64,000 bases of DNA from Arthrobotrys musiformis (taxonomy: Eukaryota; Ascomycota; Orbiliomycetes; Orbiliales; Orbiliaceae), in NCBI GenBank assembly GCA_036971715.1, contig JAVHJL010000004.1:4030001-4094000 (forward strand). The letters are read 5' to 3'. Positions within the stretch are counted from its first letter, which is position 1. Every line of letters starts with the position of its first letter. Shown here in pieces: positions 45,841 to 56,855 of the stretch. A model generated the notes under the pieces. That model did no database searches and had not been told where the DNA came from. It saw only the letters and a list, made by a program, of their open reading frames with translations. The position numbers were made by a program, and so were the translations under genes.

Positions 45841-47713
45841 ATGGACTACTCCGCCATCAACCGCGGCGGCTTCGGCGACCCGGACGACAACGATGGCGAT
45901 GGCTTCAACCGTCCCATAACCCCTACTGGACATGTACCAATTACTACGGAGCCCACCTCGCCTCCACCGTTCAGTCCGACGCCGAATACGCCGCCTCTGT
46001 TTGGTGCCGATAACGCTCCTGAGTCGCCGGAGATCCCGTCTGCGAATCGACCGGCTGCCGGGTACAGACCTGAACCGCAGGTTAGAAGCAGTTCCAAGCA
46101 GGCTGGACAGCAGCAGCAGCAGCAGCAACAACAACAGAGACCGACTGTGCAGTATAAATTGAGAGCGAAGGTTACCGGGTTGGAAAGGACGGGGAGGAAG
46201 GATCCTATTCTCAGGTTTGATGTTCACGTACGGTCACCACTTTTATTACTTTTATAATGATATAGATGAGGAATGGAAGCTGATGGAAGGGCAATCAGAC
46301 TAATCTGCCCAAATTCCGAACCACACAATTCCGAGACGTCCGCCGAACCCACACCGAGTTCACAAAACTGGCGAACCACCTTGTTTCATCGAATCCAGAA
46401 TGTCTGGTCCCTGCCGTCCCACCGCCGTCGACCTCTGCAGGCGTGGGGACGGAGGAGGACGAAGCTAGGGTTCGTGCTAGTATTCAACGGTGGTTAAATT
46501 ACGTCTGTGGGAACGAGGTTCTCATGCGCGATGAGGAGGTGGTGTATTTTGTGGAGGCGGATTTTGGGTATTCGCCCGTGGTTAGGAAGAGTCAGCCTGC
46601 GACCGGGGTTAGACGGAAAATGCTGAAGCAGTTTGCTCCGCCGCCGGATGATACGCTTGAGTTGGCGGATGCCAGGCCTATTGTTAAGGCATTCTATTTG
46701 GGGACTATGGAGGGGGGGCAGAAGGTGGACAAGGTCGTCAAGGCCAGGAGGGGTATTTCTCCCTTTCTTTCTTTTTTTGATTTTAAAGGAATATACTGAC
46801 TAGAGATAATAAAAAAGGGCTGGCACTGGCACTGTCGGACCTCGGGGTGAAGATGGGGAGCATATCCGACCCACAGATCACGACACACACGGGGCTCTCC
46901 GCCGCCCTCCGCAAGCTGGGGAAAACGGTACAGTCGGTGGGAGACCAAGCGGCAGCTCAAGCCACGGCCGAGGCGACAACCTTGGGGGATGCATTCAACT
47001 ACCACTCCTCGGACGCATTTATAGTGAAGGAAACACTCACGAATCGACAGATACTGATGAGGGACCTTCTCAACGCCCAGGCGACGACGAGAACGAGACT
47101 GCACAGCGCCGACCGGCTGAAGGTGTCGAGTTCGGTGAGGAGCGATAAAGTGGACGAAGCGATCCAGGCGCTGGACGAGGCGAGGAGTACGGAGACGCAT
47201 CTGGCGGGGAAGGTTAACCGCGTGACGTCGAATCTGCTGGTTGAGCAGAGACGGTGGTTCCAGAGGACTGCGAGCGATTTGAGGGCGAGTATGAGAGACT
47301 ACACGTTGAGACAGATCGAGGCGGAGAGGAGGATTCTGGCGACGTTGGAGAATGTGAGGCCTGATATTCGGAATATTGATGCCAGCGGGGGGTTGTCGAG
47401 GTTGGGGAGGGAGAGCACACCGGCGGCGAGGAGGACGAATTTGGCGGCGAGTCAGGGGCCGAGGGGGGATGCGTGGAGCGGGGTTAGCAGGAGCAACGGA
47501 CCGGGGATTAACAGGGCCAGTGCGGCGAATATGGTGCTCAGCCCGGGGAGCAGCGTGACGAACGGCGGTGTCGGGGTGGGCGGTGGTGGCAGCGGTGGGA
47601 TCGCAGCAGAGGAAGGGAAGCGGGCGTTGAAGGGGGTTGAGGAGGAGGCAGATGACGACGACCGGGTGGATGCACGGAATGCGGCCAGCAGACTGGCAGC
47701 GTCGACCTTTTAA
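45841..47713 (+). CDS. vps17: Retromer sorting nexin Vps17
   Basis: Pairs with Vps5 in the membrane-bending half of retromer on endosomes. Three exons, 45841-46227, 46299-46752 and 46818-47713 (introns 71 and 65 bp), 578 aa. The N-terminal ~100 residues are Pro-rich and disordered with a 10-Gln run (CAG/CAA repeat). A PX domain follows (YKLRAKVTGLERTG, joined across intron 1 to TNLPKFRTTQFRDVRRTHTE, then LMRDEEVVYFVEADFGYSPV). The C-terminal half is helical (SLRKLGKTVQSVGDQAAAQ-like, DFNYHSSDAFIVKETLTNRQ-like), fitting the BAR domain, and ends in a Gly-rich disordered tail. Length and motif order fit fungal Vps17. Confidence 0.9.
46108..46137 (+). repeat. CAG/CAA repeat (polyGln) in VPS17
   Basis: Ten consecutive Gln codons just before the PX domain, in a disordered linker. 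Confidence 0.9.
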
Positions 47714-48210
47714 CCCGCAGTCTTTATATTGCGACCTTTTAGCCTCGGTCGTCTTTATATTTGTTTATTGCGAGAGGGAGAGAATAATTACGGCAAAGTA
47801 AGTAGCATAGTAATGTCCAGTCCTAATCACCAATTTTCTCAAATGGTACCTTTCTGTGTGTATAGAGGGGGGTATGGGATAGGGGGGTAGGGGGAGGCCC
47901 GGGTAGAGTGACCGGCCCGGGTAAACCTGCCGGAGACCAGCGCCAAGAGATGAAACCCTTGTTTCCAGACGTTTTCCCTGCACAACATTAAAATTTCTTT
48001 TTGTCGGGCCAAAAAAAAAAAAAAAAAGAGGAAAAGAGATGTGGCTACGTATATTAGCCCTATTGTTACGGGACCCCGGTTTGAGTTAGTTGTCTTGTAG
48101 GCACATACCAGCCTTCTGTTCGACATATAAATCAGGATCCAAGTCAAGGGCAGGATCTAGCTTTACTACATAGTAGACTAGCATGTATTATTGTAGTATG
48201 AAGAAAGGGG

Positions 48211-48292
48211 TGGTGGTGATGGTAGCTCAGGGGTAGGAGAGCAGCTCTGGAGTCTTCCTGAAGCTACCGAAATTGCGACGGGTCCACCACCA
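48211..48292 (+). ncRNA. Candidate structured RNA (nested hairpin with tRNA-like A-box)
   Basis: Three nested stems are visible. The outer stem TGGTGGTG (48211-48218) pairs with CACCACCA (48285-48292). A middle stem GGTAGCTCAGG (48221-48231) pairs with CCTG-A-AGCTACC (48257-48268) with one bulged A. An inner AGAG/CTCT pair (48238-48248) closes a 3-nt loop. The middle-stem strand tggtagctcagggg looks like a tRNA A-box, but there is no GGTTCGA B-box and no cloverleaf fits, so it is not called a tRNA. Strand is uncertain. Confidence 0.28.
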
Positions 48293-48717
48293 GACCGATC
48301 CACAGCCAATCCGTGTGAAGCTCCCTTGAAGCCCAGCGAAGAATGAGTAATACCGTGATAATAATATATTAGCTTGGTGTAGTATCTATAATAGTAGCAG
48401 TAATAGTAGTAGTGGTAGTAGCAGTGAGAATAGAGGTGGCTAAATGTGCTAAGAGCTGTGGTGTGGTTTTATTCCCCTTCTTCTCCCTCTTCTTCTCTCT
48501 CTTCCTCTCTTCTTCTCTTCTTCTCTTCTTCTCCCAACCAGCCAACTGTCCCATCAACCAAGCTTCAACCCAGCAGCCAGCCAACCCGTCTTCTTCTCTT
48601 TCTCCCGAGAGACTGAACGACCCGCAGACAACAGCCTTTTCCTCCGTCGTCAAGCCCCCGTCAACTCCCCCAGAAAGGTTTCTTCCTCTTCCTCTTCCTC
48701 TCTTCTCACCTCACCTC

Positions 48718-48774
48718 CCTCATCATCATCATCATCATCATCTCCATCGTCTCCATCATCGTTATCATCATCAC
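48718..48774. repeat. (CAT)n microsatellite in the leader region
   Basis: Six perfect cat units after tccct, continuing as imperfect catc units. Confidence 0.85.
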
Positions 48775-49516
48775 CAGCTTCATCACCTCTCTACGCGTCC
48801 CCCTGTGAATACCTCTCCGGTAGAGATCTTGCCTTTCTTCTCTTCCTCTCGTCTGTTCGTTCGGTCGTGTGACTCCTTCCCTGGACCCTCATACATCCAC
48901 CACCAACCTACCAACGCTTATATATACGCTTCCACCGAGGTAACCTCCCCTTCTCCTCTCTCTCTTCCTCTCTTCCTGCTAGTCATCTTGTAATATGTCT
49001 GTCTGTCTGGATGGATGGACGGGTGCTGTCGTGATTGCTCTGGGGAACGACGGACAGTTGGTGGCAAACAAGCTATAGCTTGCTTGGAGCTAAGCTGGCC
49101 AGCTGGTTGCTCCCTCTTGCCGAGCTGCAGCTACCCGTCCTCCTTCCTCCCTCTCCACTCTCCGCTGTCTACTCTCCAATATCCCCTCGAGACTGCCTCC
49201 TCGAGTGCTGCTTGGTGGCAGCTGTGTGGTATGGCAGCATCGGTGGTACCTGCATCATTATCCCGTCTTTTTCCCGTCTCCCAAAATCCATCCATATAAT
49301 CAGATTATTGTGTCATTTATTCCCTCTTCCTTTTCCCTCTTCTTCTCTTCTCCCCCTCCTCCTCTTCCTCTTCTCCTCCTCCTTCTCATCCTTCTCCTGC
49401 TTAAGAACTCTCTCATCTCGTCCATCAGCTAATCGATACCCTCAGCGAACAACCTGCAAAAGATCAGCTATAACTAAAGCTACATCAAGAATCCACAGTA
49501 AATAAACTTGCTCAAA

Positions 49517-50860
49517 ATGTCTGCTGCCGACATCCAAGACATCACCGCTGGCGTTGCCAAAATCACCACCGAAAATGCCCCAGCCGCCAAAGAGGACACT
49601 TCCGCTTCTACCGTTGCTGCCGCCGAAGGTCGCAGGCTCTACATTGGAAACTTGGCCTACACTACTACTGAAGACCAATTGAAGGACTTCTTCAAGGGTT
49701 ACTCCATGTAATTCCCCCTCCCTCTTTTACTCCTCTATATACAAACAAGATGTTAATGGATAAAACAGCGAGTCTGTCTCCATCCCGGTCAACCCTCGCA
49801 CTAGCCGTGCCGTCGGTTACGCCTTTGTCGATGTAGCCAAGAAGGAGGAAGCCGATAAGGCCATCACCGAGCTCTCCGGAAAGGAAATCTTGGAGCGAAA
49901 GGTTTCCGTCCAGGTCGCTCGCAAGCCTGGCACCTCTCCCGCCGCTGTTGCCAACGGCGAATCCGCCAACAACGGCGGTGACAAGCGTGCCCCCCGTCAC
50001 GGACGTGGACGTGGAGGCTTCCGCGGTGGCCGCACCGGCGGCCGTGGTAGTGGTCGCTTCAGAGTATGCTCCCTCCTCCTCACTTTTTTTTTTGATTCAA
50101 AAAGCAACCTGTCTGTTTTTTACTATCTTGTTTGATTTTTTTCTGTTTACTGATTTTGCAACGAACAGCCCCGTTCTGACTCTACTCGTGCTGCTCCAAA
50201 GGACAATGCCGGCACAACTGCCCCAGCTGAGACCCCAGCTCCATCTGCTGCTGCCCACAGCACTCCAGTCACCGCTACCACTGAGGCTCCAAAGGCTGCC
50301 CCCACCGCTACCACCACTGAGGCTCCAGCTGGCGATGCCGACAAGGGTCCCCGTGGCCCCCGTCGCAAGCGTGGCCCACCAGAGAACGGTGTTGCCAGCA
50401 CCACCAAAGTCATGGTTGCTAACTTGCCTTACGAATTGAGCGAGGCTGCTGTAAGTTATACTCTATCTATATATTAAGGGACTGGTATTAATGGAAAAAA
50501 CAGCTCAAGGAACTTTTCGCTGCTTATAACCCGGAGTCTGCCAAGATTGCCCTCCGCCCCATCCCACGTTTCATGGTCCGCAAGCTCCAGGCCCGCGGTG
50601 AGGCCCGCAAGGGACGTGGCTTCGGCTTTGTCACCCTCCCAACCGAGGAATTGCAAAAGAAGGCTGTTGATGAGATGAACGGCAAGGTCGTCGAGGGTCG
50701 TGAGATCGCCGTCAAGGTCGCTATCGACAACCCGAAGGACGAGGAAGGCGAGGCCGCTGAGGGCGCTCCAGCCAACGGTGAAACCACCACTGCTGCTGCT
50801 GCTGCTCCCGCCCCAGCCCCAACTACTGCTTCCGCTACCGTCCCAGCCGCTACTGCTTAA
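49517..50860 (+). CDS. Two-RRM RNA-binding protein with RGG linker
   Basis: Four exons: 49517-49707, 49769-50063, 50169-50450 and 50504-50860, 374 aa. RRM1 (residues ~39-115) has RNP2 RLYIGNLAY and RNP1 AVGYAFVDV. An RGG/RG-rich linker follows (HGRGRGGFRGGRTGGRGSG), then an Ala/Thr/Pro-rich spacer. RRM2 (residues ~220-315) has KVMVANLPY and KGRGFGFVTL, and the tail is Ala/Pro-rich. Codon use is strongly biased to GCC/GCT, GGT, AAG and GTC, and the leader is long and CT-rich; both point to high expression. The architecture is shared by abundant fungal RNPs; I do not assign an orthologue. The in-frame TTG codon at 49508 is not used because the ATG at 49517 sits in ctcaaaATGtc. Confidence 0.88.
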
Positions 50861-52557
50861 ATGCAAATGGTGGTTTCTCTAAGCTCGTGTGGTCCTTTTT
50901 CTTTTATCCTCTAAGGGAAAACAAAATGGCTAAGCATATATTTCTGACAACTTTAAATCGGGAGGAAAAAGTTGTCGGAGATTTATAGCAACCTGCCAGC
51001 CACCTTGCTTACTCCAAAAATTTTTCTCTTTTTTTTCCTACTTTTTTTCTCGAACTCTTTTCGATAACATGGGTTTCTCTTTTTTTTTCTATTACAATCT
51101 TATGCAAGTGAGGACATCGATATTCTCACCAACCACGGCTTTTTTTTATAAACTCTACTCCAAAAAAACACGAATATCGAACCTGTCTGTTCAACGTCAC
51201 CACGACCACGACTACGACAGAATTACGGGAGAAAAGGAGGAGAAGAATGTGGCGGGGAAGAAAGCTGCCGACAACTACTTACCACTAACTTGGAAGAAGT
51301 ATGTGTATGTGCGAGGGAAGAGAAGAGAATACCTTGTATTTAGGAGGAAGGCTTTAATTAGTATCTTTCTTCTGAGGATTCTTTTTTTTACCAACCATGT
51401 ACCCAACTTTTTTTTTGTCTGTCTCTCTGTTAGCAAATGGCTTTTTTCTTTTCTTTCCATGATGTCTTTCTGGTCTCCCGTACCCAATTTCTTATTTCTG
51501 TCACCCGAAAACACCGCCGTTCTTCATTTTTTCTGCTTTCATCGCAATGCGCTCCTGTTACCATGACTTTGGATGAAAAGTGAAAGTGAAAAGGGACGAT
51601 GCCGAAATGTTCTTACGAAAACCGATGAACAAATCAATATATATACCCCCATACCTTTTTTTCCCCTCACCAACGTGACGTAGAATGTACTATATAACAC
51701 ACTACACGATAATATACTATACCGTCTATGATGTAGAATGGAATGGTCGATGGGGCGGGCATACGTAGGCATGGTCGGAGTCGTCGGAGGATTTTGATGT
51801 TTTGGGGCAATGCATGCAGAGTCCGTCCGAACAAGCCTTCGCAGCCCCGAATTGCAGCCACGCGCCTCGTTTAGGACGGGCAAACTTCAGGCTGAACCAC
51901 CCGTGGTCCCCATACTGCTGGAGGTTAAGCTGTTTCTAGAAGTTCCTGGGACGAGGGATTGCTGCAGGGGCAGAAATGGACCAGTTGATCAATTCCACCA
52001 GTGACCTTCCGCCCCTGGGCAGTTGGTTAGCATGTAAGATATTATGCGGGTGATTGAGACGACAGCGTAATCATAGACACTATTTTGCACGGTGGTTTCA
52101 ACTGTGTCCTTTTTGCTCCCATTTTTTTATTTTTTATTTTTTTCAATTTTTCAATTTTATTTTTATTTTATTTAATAAAGTTGGTTGGCAGTTAAATTGG
52201 TTGTGGTGTTTTGGCTATTATCTTATTACTACTATTGCTACTGATTTGTTATTGATTCCCCTTTACACATTCAACAAACAACGGTTTTCTTTGTTGGAGA
52301 CGACGGCTCGGGCGCGAATTGCAACGGCAGACTCGACTTTGGTTCGGACAACGGGTCCGAAGGGAGGTTCTGAACTGGAAGAGGGGGGGGATTACTTTAC
52401 TACCATCGAGCCCGGGTTCGAGTTCAACGCGCTCTCCCTGCTCTTCCGACCTCCACATCATATCAACCCATCGATTCCCCATATTTTCGGTCGCGTATAC
52501 TCCCCTTTTTTTCTTCTATTCACACGGAAAAGGTGGTTTGAGGGGGATTGAGAAGAA
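50861..52557. other. Intergenic, T-rich 3' region and ALG5 leader
   Basis: 1.7 kb. T-rich from 50900 to 51560 and 52120-52170. The plus-strand ORF at 51069-51566 is a low-complexity Phe/Ser reading, not a gene. The last ~300 bp before 52558 is the ALG5 promoter and leader. Confidence 0.5.
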
Positions 52558-53814
52558 ATGGCGACAACGACGATGACGGTGTTCCCGCCGTCGATGGAGT
52601 TCGTGGGGACGCTTGTGGATGGGGTTAGGGAGAATCTTACTTTGCCTGTTGTCCTGGCTGTGGTTATTGGTATTTTGGCCGTTGATGTTGGTGTCGTATG
52701 TTCCCCTTCTTTTCCTTTGCTGTTCTATGAAGGTGAAGGTGAGCTAATTGTGGCGGTAGTTATACATTCTCCTGCTGCTGGTGACGCATACCCCCCGTCC
52801 GGAGACGGAGTCGGAAAGGCATTATATCACGGTTACGCCCGGCGGTGAGAAGGTTAAAGGGAGGAGGCTGCCGGAGGTGTTAGATGAGGAGGTTGAGGCG
52901 GAGGTGTTTATGAGTGTTGTTGTGCCGGCTTACAATGAGGAGTTGAGGATTGAGATGATGTTGGATGAGGCGGTTGAGTTTTTGAATCAGGAGTTTCCCA
53001 GGTCTGCTTCTTCTGAGAAGGGGAAGAAGGGGTGGGAGATTGTGATTGTGGATGATGGGAGTAAGGACCGGACTACGGATGTTGTGGTGGATTGGATGAG
53101 GAGGGGGGTGGAGAAGGGGTTGGTTCGGGAGGGGGATTTGAGGATTGTGCATTTGGAGAGGAATAGAGGGAAGGGCGGGGCTGTTGCTCACGTATGACCC
53201 CCCTGTACACGATATACTTGATGATTTGAAGAGGATACTGACAGAATGAGCAGGGAATGCGCCACATCCGCGGCCGATACGCCGTCTTCGCCGACGCCGA
53301 CGGCGCGACCAAATTCTCCGACCTCCGCACCCTCCTTTCCCGTCTCCAATCCATCGAATCCACCCGTCCATCCCCGACCAATCCTTCCAAAACCGAACAC
53401 CACGGCATCGCCGTCGGGTCCAGAGCGCACATGGTCAACTCCTCGGCCGTGGTGGCACGCTCGTGGTACCGCAACCTCCTGATGTACGGCTTCCACACTT
53501 TCTTACACGTCATCGGCATCCAGAAGATCAAAGACACCCAATGCGGGTTCAAATTGTTCACGCGGGATACGGCGAGATTGGTGTTTTGGGAATCGCACTG
53601 CGAGGGGTGGATATTTGATATCGAGTGTTTATTGATCGCTGAGGAGGAGAAGGTGGGGGTTGAGGAGGTGAGTGTGACTTGGCATGAAGTCGAGGGGACG
53701 AAGATGAATTTGGTTAGGGATAGCGTGCGGATGGCGTGGGATTTGGTGGTTTTGAGGGCTGCTTATGCGGTTGGGGTTTATGGTGGGGTTAGGAGGGGGT
53801 GGAGGAGGAGTTAG
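52558..53814 (+). CDS. alg5: Dolichyl-phosphate beta-glucosyltransferase Alg5
   Basis: Transfers glucose from UDP-Glc to dolichyl phosphate at the ER, feeding N-glycan glucosylation. Three exons, 52558-52695, 52760-53191 and 53254-53814 (introns 64 and 62 bp), 376 aa. A membrane anchor near the N-terminus (LPVVLAVVIGILAVDVGV-LYILLL) is split by intron 1. The catalytic GT2 domain shows MSVVVPAYNEE, IVDDGSKDRT, LERNRGKGGAV and FADADGATKF (the DxD-type site), then DTQCGFKLFTRDTAR and the C-terminal WHEVEGTKMNLVRDS. Both introns lie in phase 0. Confidence 0.93.
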
Positions 53815-54354
53815 ACTTTTTTTTCTTCTCTTTTTTGGGATTATATCAACTGGTGCATTTTTGGCCGGTGGGCTGGTAATTGCATATACTACTTTTATTG
53901 ATGGTATGGTATGGGTTTAATGCCTAATGGTGGTAGGTGATGGCTTTCTTGTTTTTTCGATTCTTTTGATTGTTATTTTCGGTTAGGTTTTTTTTTTCTT
54001 TTTATATTACATTCTATATATATATTTGTAAAGGTTAGAGGGTGCTGGATGGACTGGTATGGTATACTTAGACCGTCTGGTTTGGTGGGGGGTGGTATGA
54101 TGAATAGATTTGAATTCAAAAGTTCGTGGTTTATATTTGATGTTACTGTTTTCATTTGACGCTTCTATGGATTTTGTATTCTTCGATAAAAATCTAGCTA
54201 TTGGACGTGTGATCCTTCGATTGTCCACCGAACTTCGTTATATCGTTCTTCCAACCAGCGAAATATCCAAAATGCAACAGATGCAGAAAGTTCAAAGGAT
54301 AATATCAAATCCCACAGCTATTTTATAAAGCACGAATACCATTATCAAAACCAT
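53815..54354. other. Intergenic between convergent genes
   Basis: 540 bp, T-rich then AT-rich, holding the 3' ends of ALG5 and the convergent charged-protein gene. No gene supported. Confidence 0.55.
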
Positions 54355-54990
54355 TTACTCAACAGCAACCTCCCCTTTGGTATCAATATCCGCCTCCATC
54401 TCCGCCTCCAAACTCTTCAACCTCTCCTCCGCTTCCTCGAAAACCTTCATGACGGCCTCTTCCCTGGGATACCCCTCCAACATCTCCAAAACCTTCTTTT
54501 TGACCTCCTTCTCCAGCAGCTTTGTATCGCGATTACTGTATTTCTTGTTACGCGGCAGGTCGTTCTTCCAGTAGACGCTGCGGTCGCAGAGGTAGTCGAA
54601 GATTTCTTTCATTTCTTCGTAGTAGTAGGGAAGGCGTTTGAGGCGTTCTTTGCGCGCGGAGTCGGCGGCGGATTCGGCGGGTGGAGGGGGTGGGGTTGGT
54701 GGTGGGGAGGGGGGGAGTTTTTTTGGATGTTTTGGTTTCTGGTGGGGGGGTTAGTGTCTGGGTTTGAATTAGTGAGGGGGGGGTACCTTTGGTTCTTTGG
54801 GATCTTGGGGGTCTTTTCTTTTCCTTCCGCGTTTTTTGGGTTGGTCTGTGTTCTTTTCGGGTTCTTTCTTTGCTTTGGGAGTTTGGGTGAGTTTGGGGTC
54901 ATCTTTGGGGTCTTTATCTGTGCTTGTGAGGTTGGTGGGTTGGGATATGTTCTCTTTGGTGTCTTGTTCTTCTGTGGTTGGAGTTGACAT
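54355..54990 (-). CDS. Charged, probably nuclear protein with AT-hook-like motif
   Basis: Not recognised. Two exons, 54990-54787 and 54738-54355, with a 48-bp intron, 195 aa. The N-terminal ~100 residues are disordered and Lys/Pro/Asp-rich, with QPKKRGRKRKDPQDPKE resembling an AT-hook and a nuclear localisation signal. The C-terminal ~95 residues look folded and helical: LKRLPYYYEEMKEIFDYLC, YWKNDLPRNKKYS, then an acidic coiled coil (MKVFEEAEERLKSLEAEM). The role is unknown; chromatin or RNA-related work would fit but is inference. Confidence 0.72.
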
Positions 54991-56145
54991 GGTGAATACG
55001 ATCGGATTACGGTTTCTTGTGTAGGGTAAGTGGGTGGGTGGAGTTATGCGAAGGGGTGGGAGTTAAGTCGAAGGAGGGAGGTATGGAAAGGTTAGATGAC
55101 TGGATACCACCGGTTCACACTCGAAGTTCTATGGTGGTTTATGAGGGTCGAAGGGGGTGGAAAGTGCGGGGTGTGAGGGTAGACTCTGGAAGCTAACGGC
55201 GTCTACCTCGAGATTACAGTAGCTCGCGTGTGGGGATCCAAATGTGGCTCTTGCCGTTAACGTTACTGACTCGTTGGGTTTGAAGGGTATAGTTCAATAT
55301 GCATATACATGGCCATAGTGCAGGTCTAGGGTTTGGAGGTTGGTAGATACTTGACGTAGGTACGCAGGCGCAAAAGTGGTATATAATGATACTTATTGGT
55401 TCCGTCAGGCCGTTTCCGCCGGCTGGAAAAATGTGGACTTTACAGCATAGCAGTGCGTGTGATGGTTTAGAATAGTCGAATATATACCTAGGTATATATC
55501 GACATATCGTATCGACTTTACTAAAACGTTTCTAAATTTAAAAATGACCAGTACGGTGTTAGGTTAACGTAGGCGGGAAACTTCAAAGAATCCCTCAATC
55601 TAACATCTGGAGAGACCTGGACCACCCTGGGTGAGGCTGGGAACGAGACCAGAGAGACCCTATATATGGTAGTCAACCGCTACAAAATTAAAACTTTCTG
55701 ACAGAGTTCACGAGTGCACACGGTGTTAGAGTTGTTTGGATTATAAAATATCATTTCAATTGATAAATTTCCCTAGTTTCCTCCAGCTAAATTGATTCAA
55801 AATACCGAACATTAACGAAATCCCACGATGTCGAAAGAAAGAAACTCACTTCGAATTGATTACAGTTTTCCTCCCAGTTCGGGGCAGTTAGGTGACCCCA
55901 TTAAGCCCAGATAAATGCGAACTAGCTTTTCCCAATGCAAAATAAAATAAAAAAATATCACAACTGCGTTTAAGAGATTACTACCGTGAGAGCGCCCCGC
56001 TTCAAGAAACTACCCTGGATGCTTAATCATGCCACTGATCACTCGCCCTCTCGCTTTCTTAAGCATTAGTATTACCTTATCATAGAAGTTATATCCCCCG
56101 TTGCTCTTTTTTCTCGCTGGAAGCAGGTAGCTTTTCTTGTTGGAT
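54991..56145. other. Intergenic, no gene supported
   Basis: 1.15 kb, AT-rich. A short element ggctgggaacgagaccag (~55628) has a near copy at ~40801. No coding sequence supported. Confidence 0.5.
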
Positions 56146-56855
56146 TTAGGTTCGAATGCGTTCGTGTGCCCTGAATACCTCGCGGTGGAAGGGGATAGCC
56201 GGGTCGATGAGCGTTTGGATGAATTTTTCGGTAGTATATCTCCCCCTTTCGAGGACCACGGCCCCAAACTCAGCCTCTTGTATGTCCGCAACTCTTTTGA
56301 CGCCGGTGACACTGGGGGCCTTGACCCTGTCGAGGGTGCGCATACCCTTCGCAAAGGCGTTTAGTTGAGCGTTGGAACATAGGACATTTCTGAGGTACTA
56401 GATCGAAGATAGACATAAAGTTAGACTAGAATTAGGGTATGGTATAATACTCTTTAGGATGGGAACTTATATACCATCATCTCAGGCCAGGCGATCTGTG
56501 GTTGCATTTTGACGAGATGGCGAACGATAGCGGCGTTGTACTTAACATCGCCGATTTGCTCTAGCCTTTTGAGAGACAATGTCCCATATTTAGTTTGAAC
56601 TTCTTGGTGCCCGATACTCTGCCGGAGTAACCGCTGGAGTTCCCGTGAAGTAATCGCAGGAGGGATGGGGACGTCTGCTCCCGGTGGATACTGAAATAAC
56701 GGCAGACTCGCTTTCTTCGTTTTGGTTTGGGAAGTGGAGAACTTTGATGCTTGAGATTTGGGTTTACCGCTCGTGGCGTGAAGGACGGGATTACTTTTGG
56801 AAAGTCTGTAGGCTTTGAGCATTTGCTTTGCCGTGGATAGGATTGCACGCTGCAT
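56146..56855 (-). CDS. Small RNase III-domain protein, probable mitochondrial
   Basis: Two exons, 56855-56475 and 56397-56146 (77-bp intron), 210 aa. The first ~45 residues are basic and Ser/Thr-rich without acids (MQRAILSTAKQMLKAYRLSK), like a mitochondrial presequence. The rest is a single RNase III fold. KRLEQIGDVKYN corresponds to the ERLEFLGDAVL signature with E99 and D103, and VADIQEAEFGAVVLERG corresponds to the ADTVEALIGAVYLD motif with D165 and E168. These are the four metal-binding acids of active RNase III, spaced as usual (D103 to D165, 62 residues). No dsRNA-binding domain follows. In fungal mitochondria, RNase III folds also serve as ribosomal proteins mL44/mL57, so a structural role is possible despite the intact acids. 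The ATG at 56855 was chosen; the frame stays open to 56897 only with a TTG. Confidence 0.72.

Larger units (their letters stand above)
47714..49516. other. Intergenic; structured-RNA candidate and CT-rich leader
   Basis: 1.8 kb. The first part holds a 17-base A run (48011-48027). A nested hairpin at 48211-48292 is listed separately. From ~48460 to 49500 the plus strand is extremely pyrimidine-rich (cttcttctc, cctcttcctc), with a (CAT)n run at 48718-48774; this is typical of the long promoter and leader of a highly expressed fungal gene and belongs to the RRM gene at 49517. The leader may contain an intron, but I cannot place it with confidence. Confidence 0.5.

Noticed and set aside
48211..48292. 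tRNA gene suggested by the A-box-like tagctcagggg
   Set aside because: No B-box, no anticodon stem that pairs, and the visible stems nest as one long hairpin instead of a cloverleaf.
51069..51566. 165-codon plus-strand ORF
   Set aside because: T-rich low-complexity reading downstream of the RRM gene; no domain or conserved feature.
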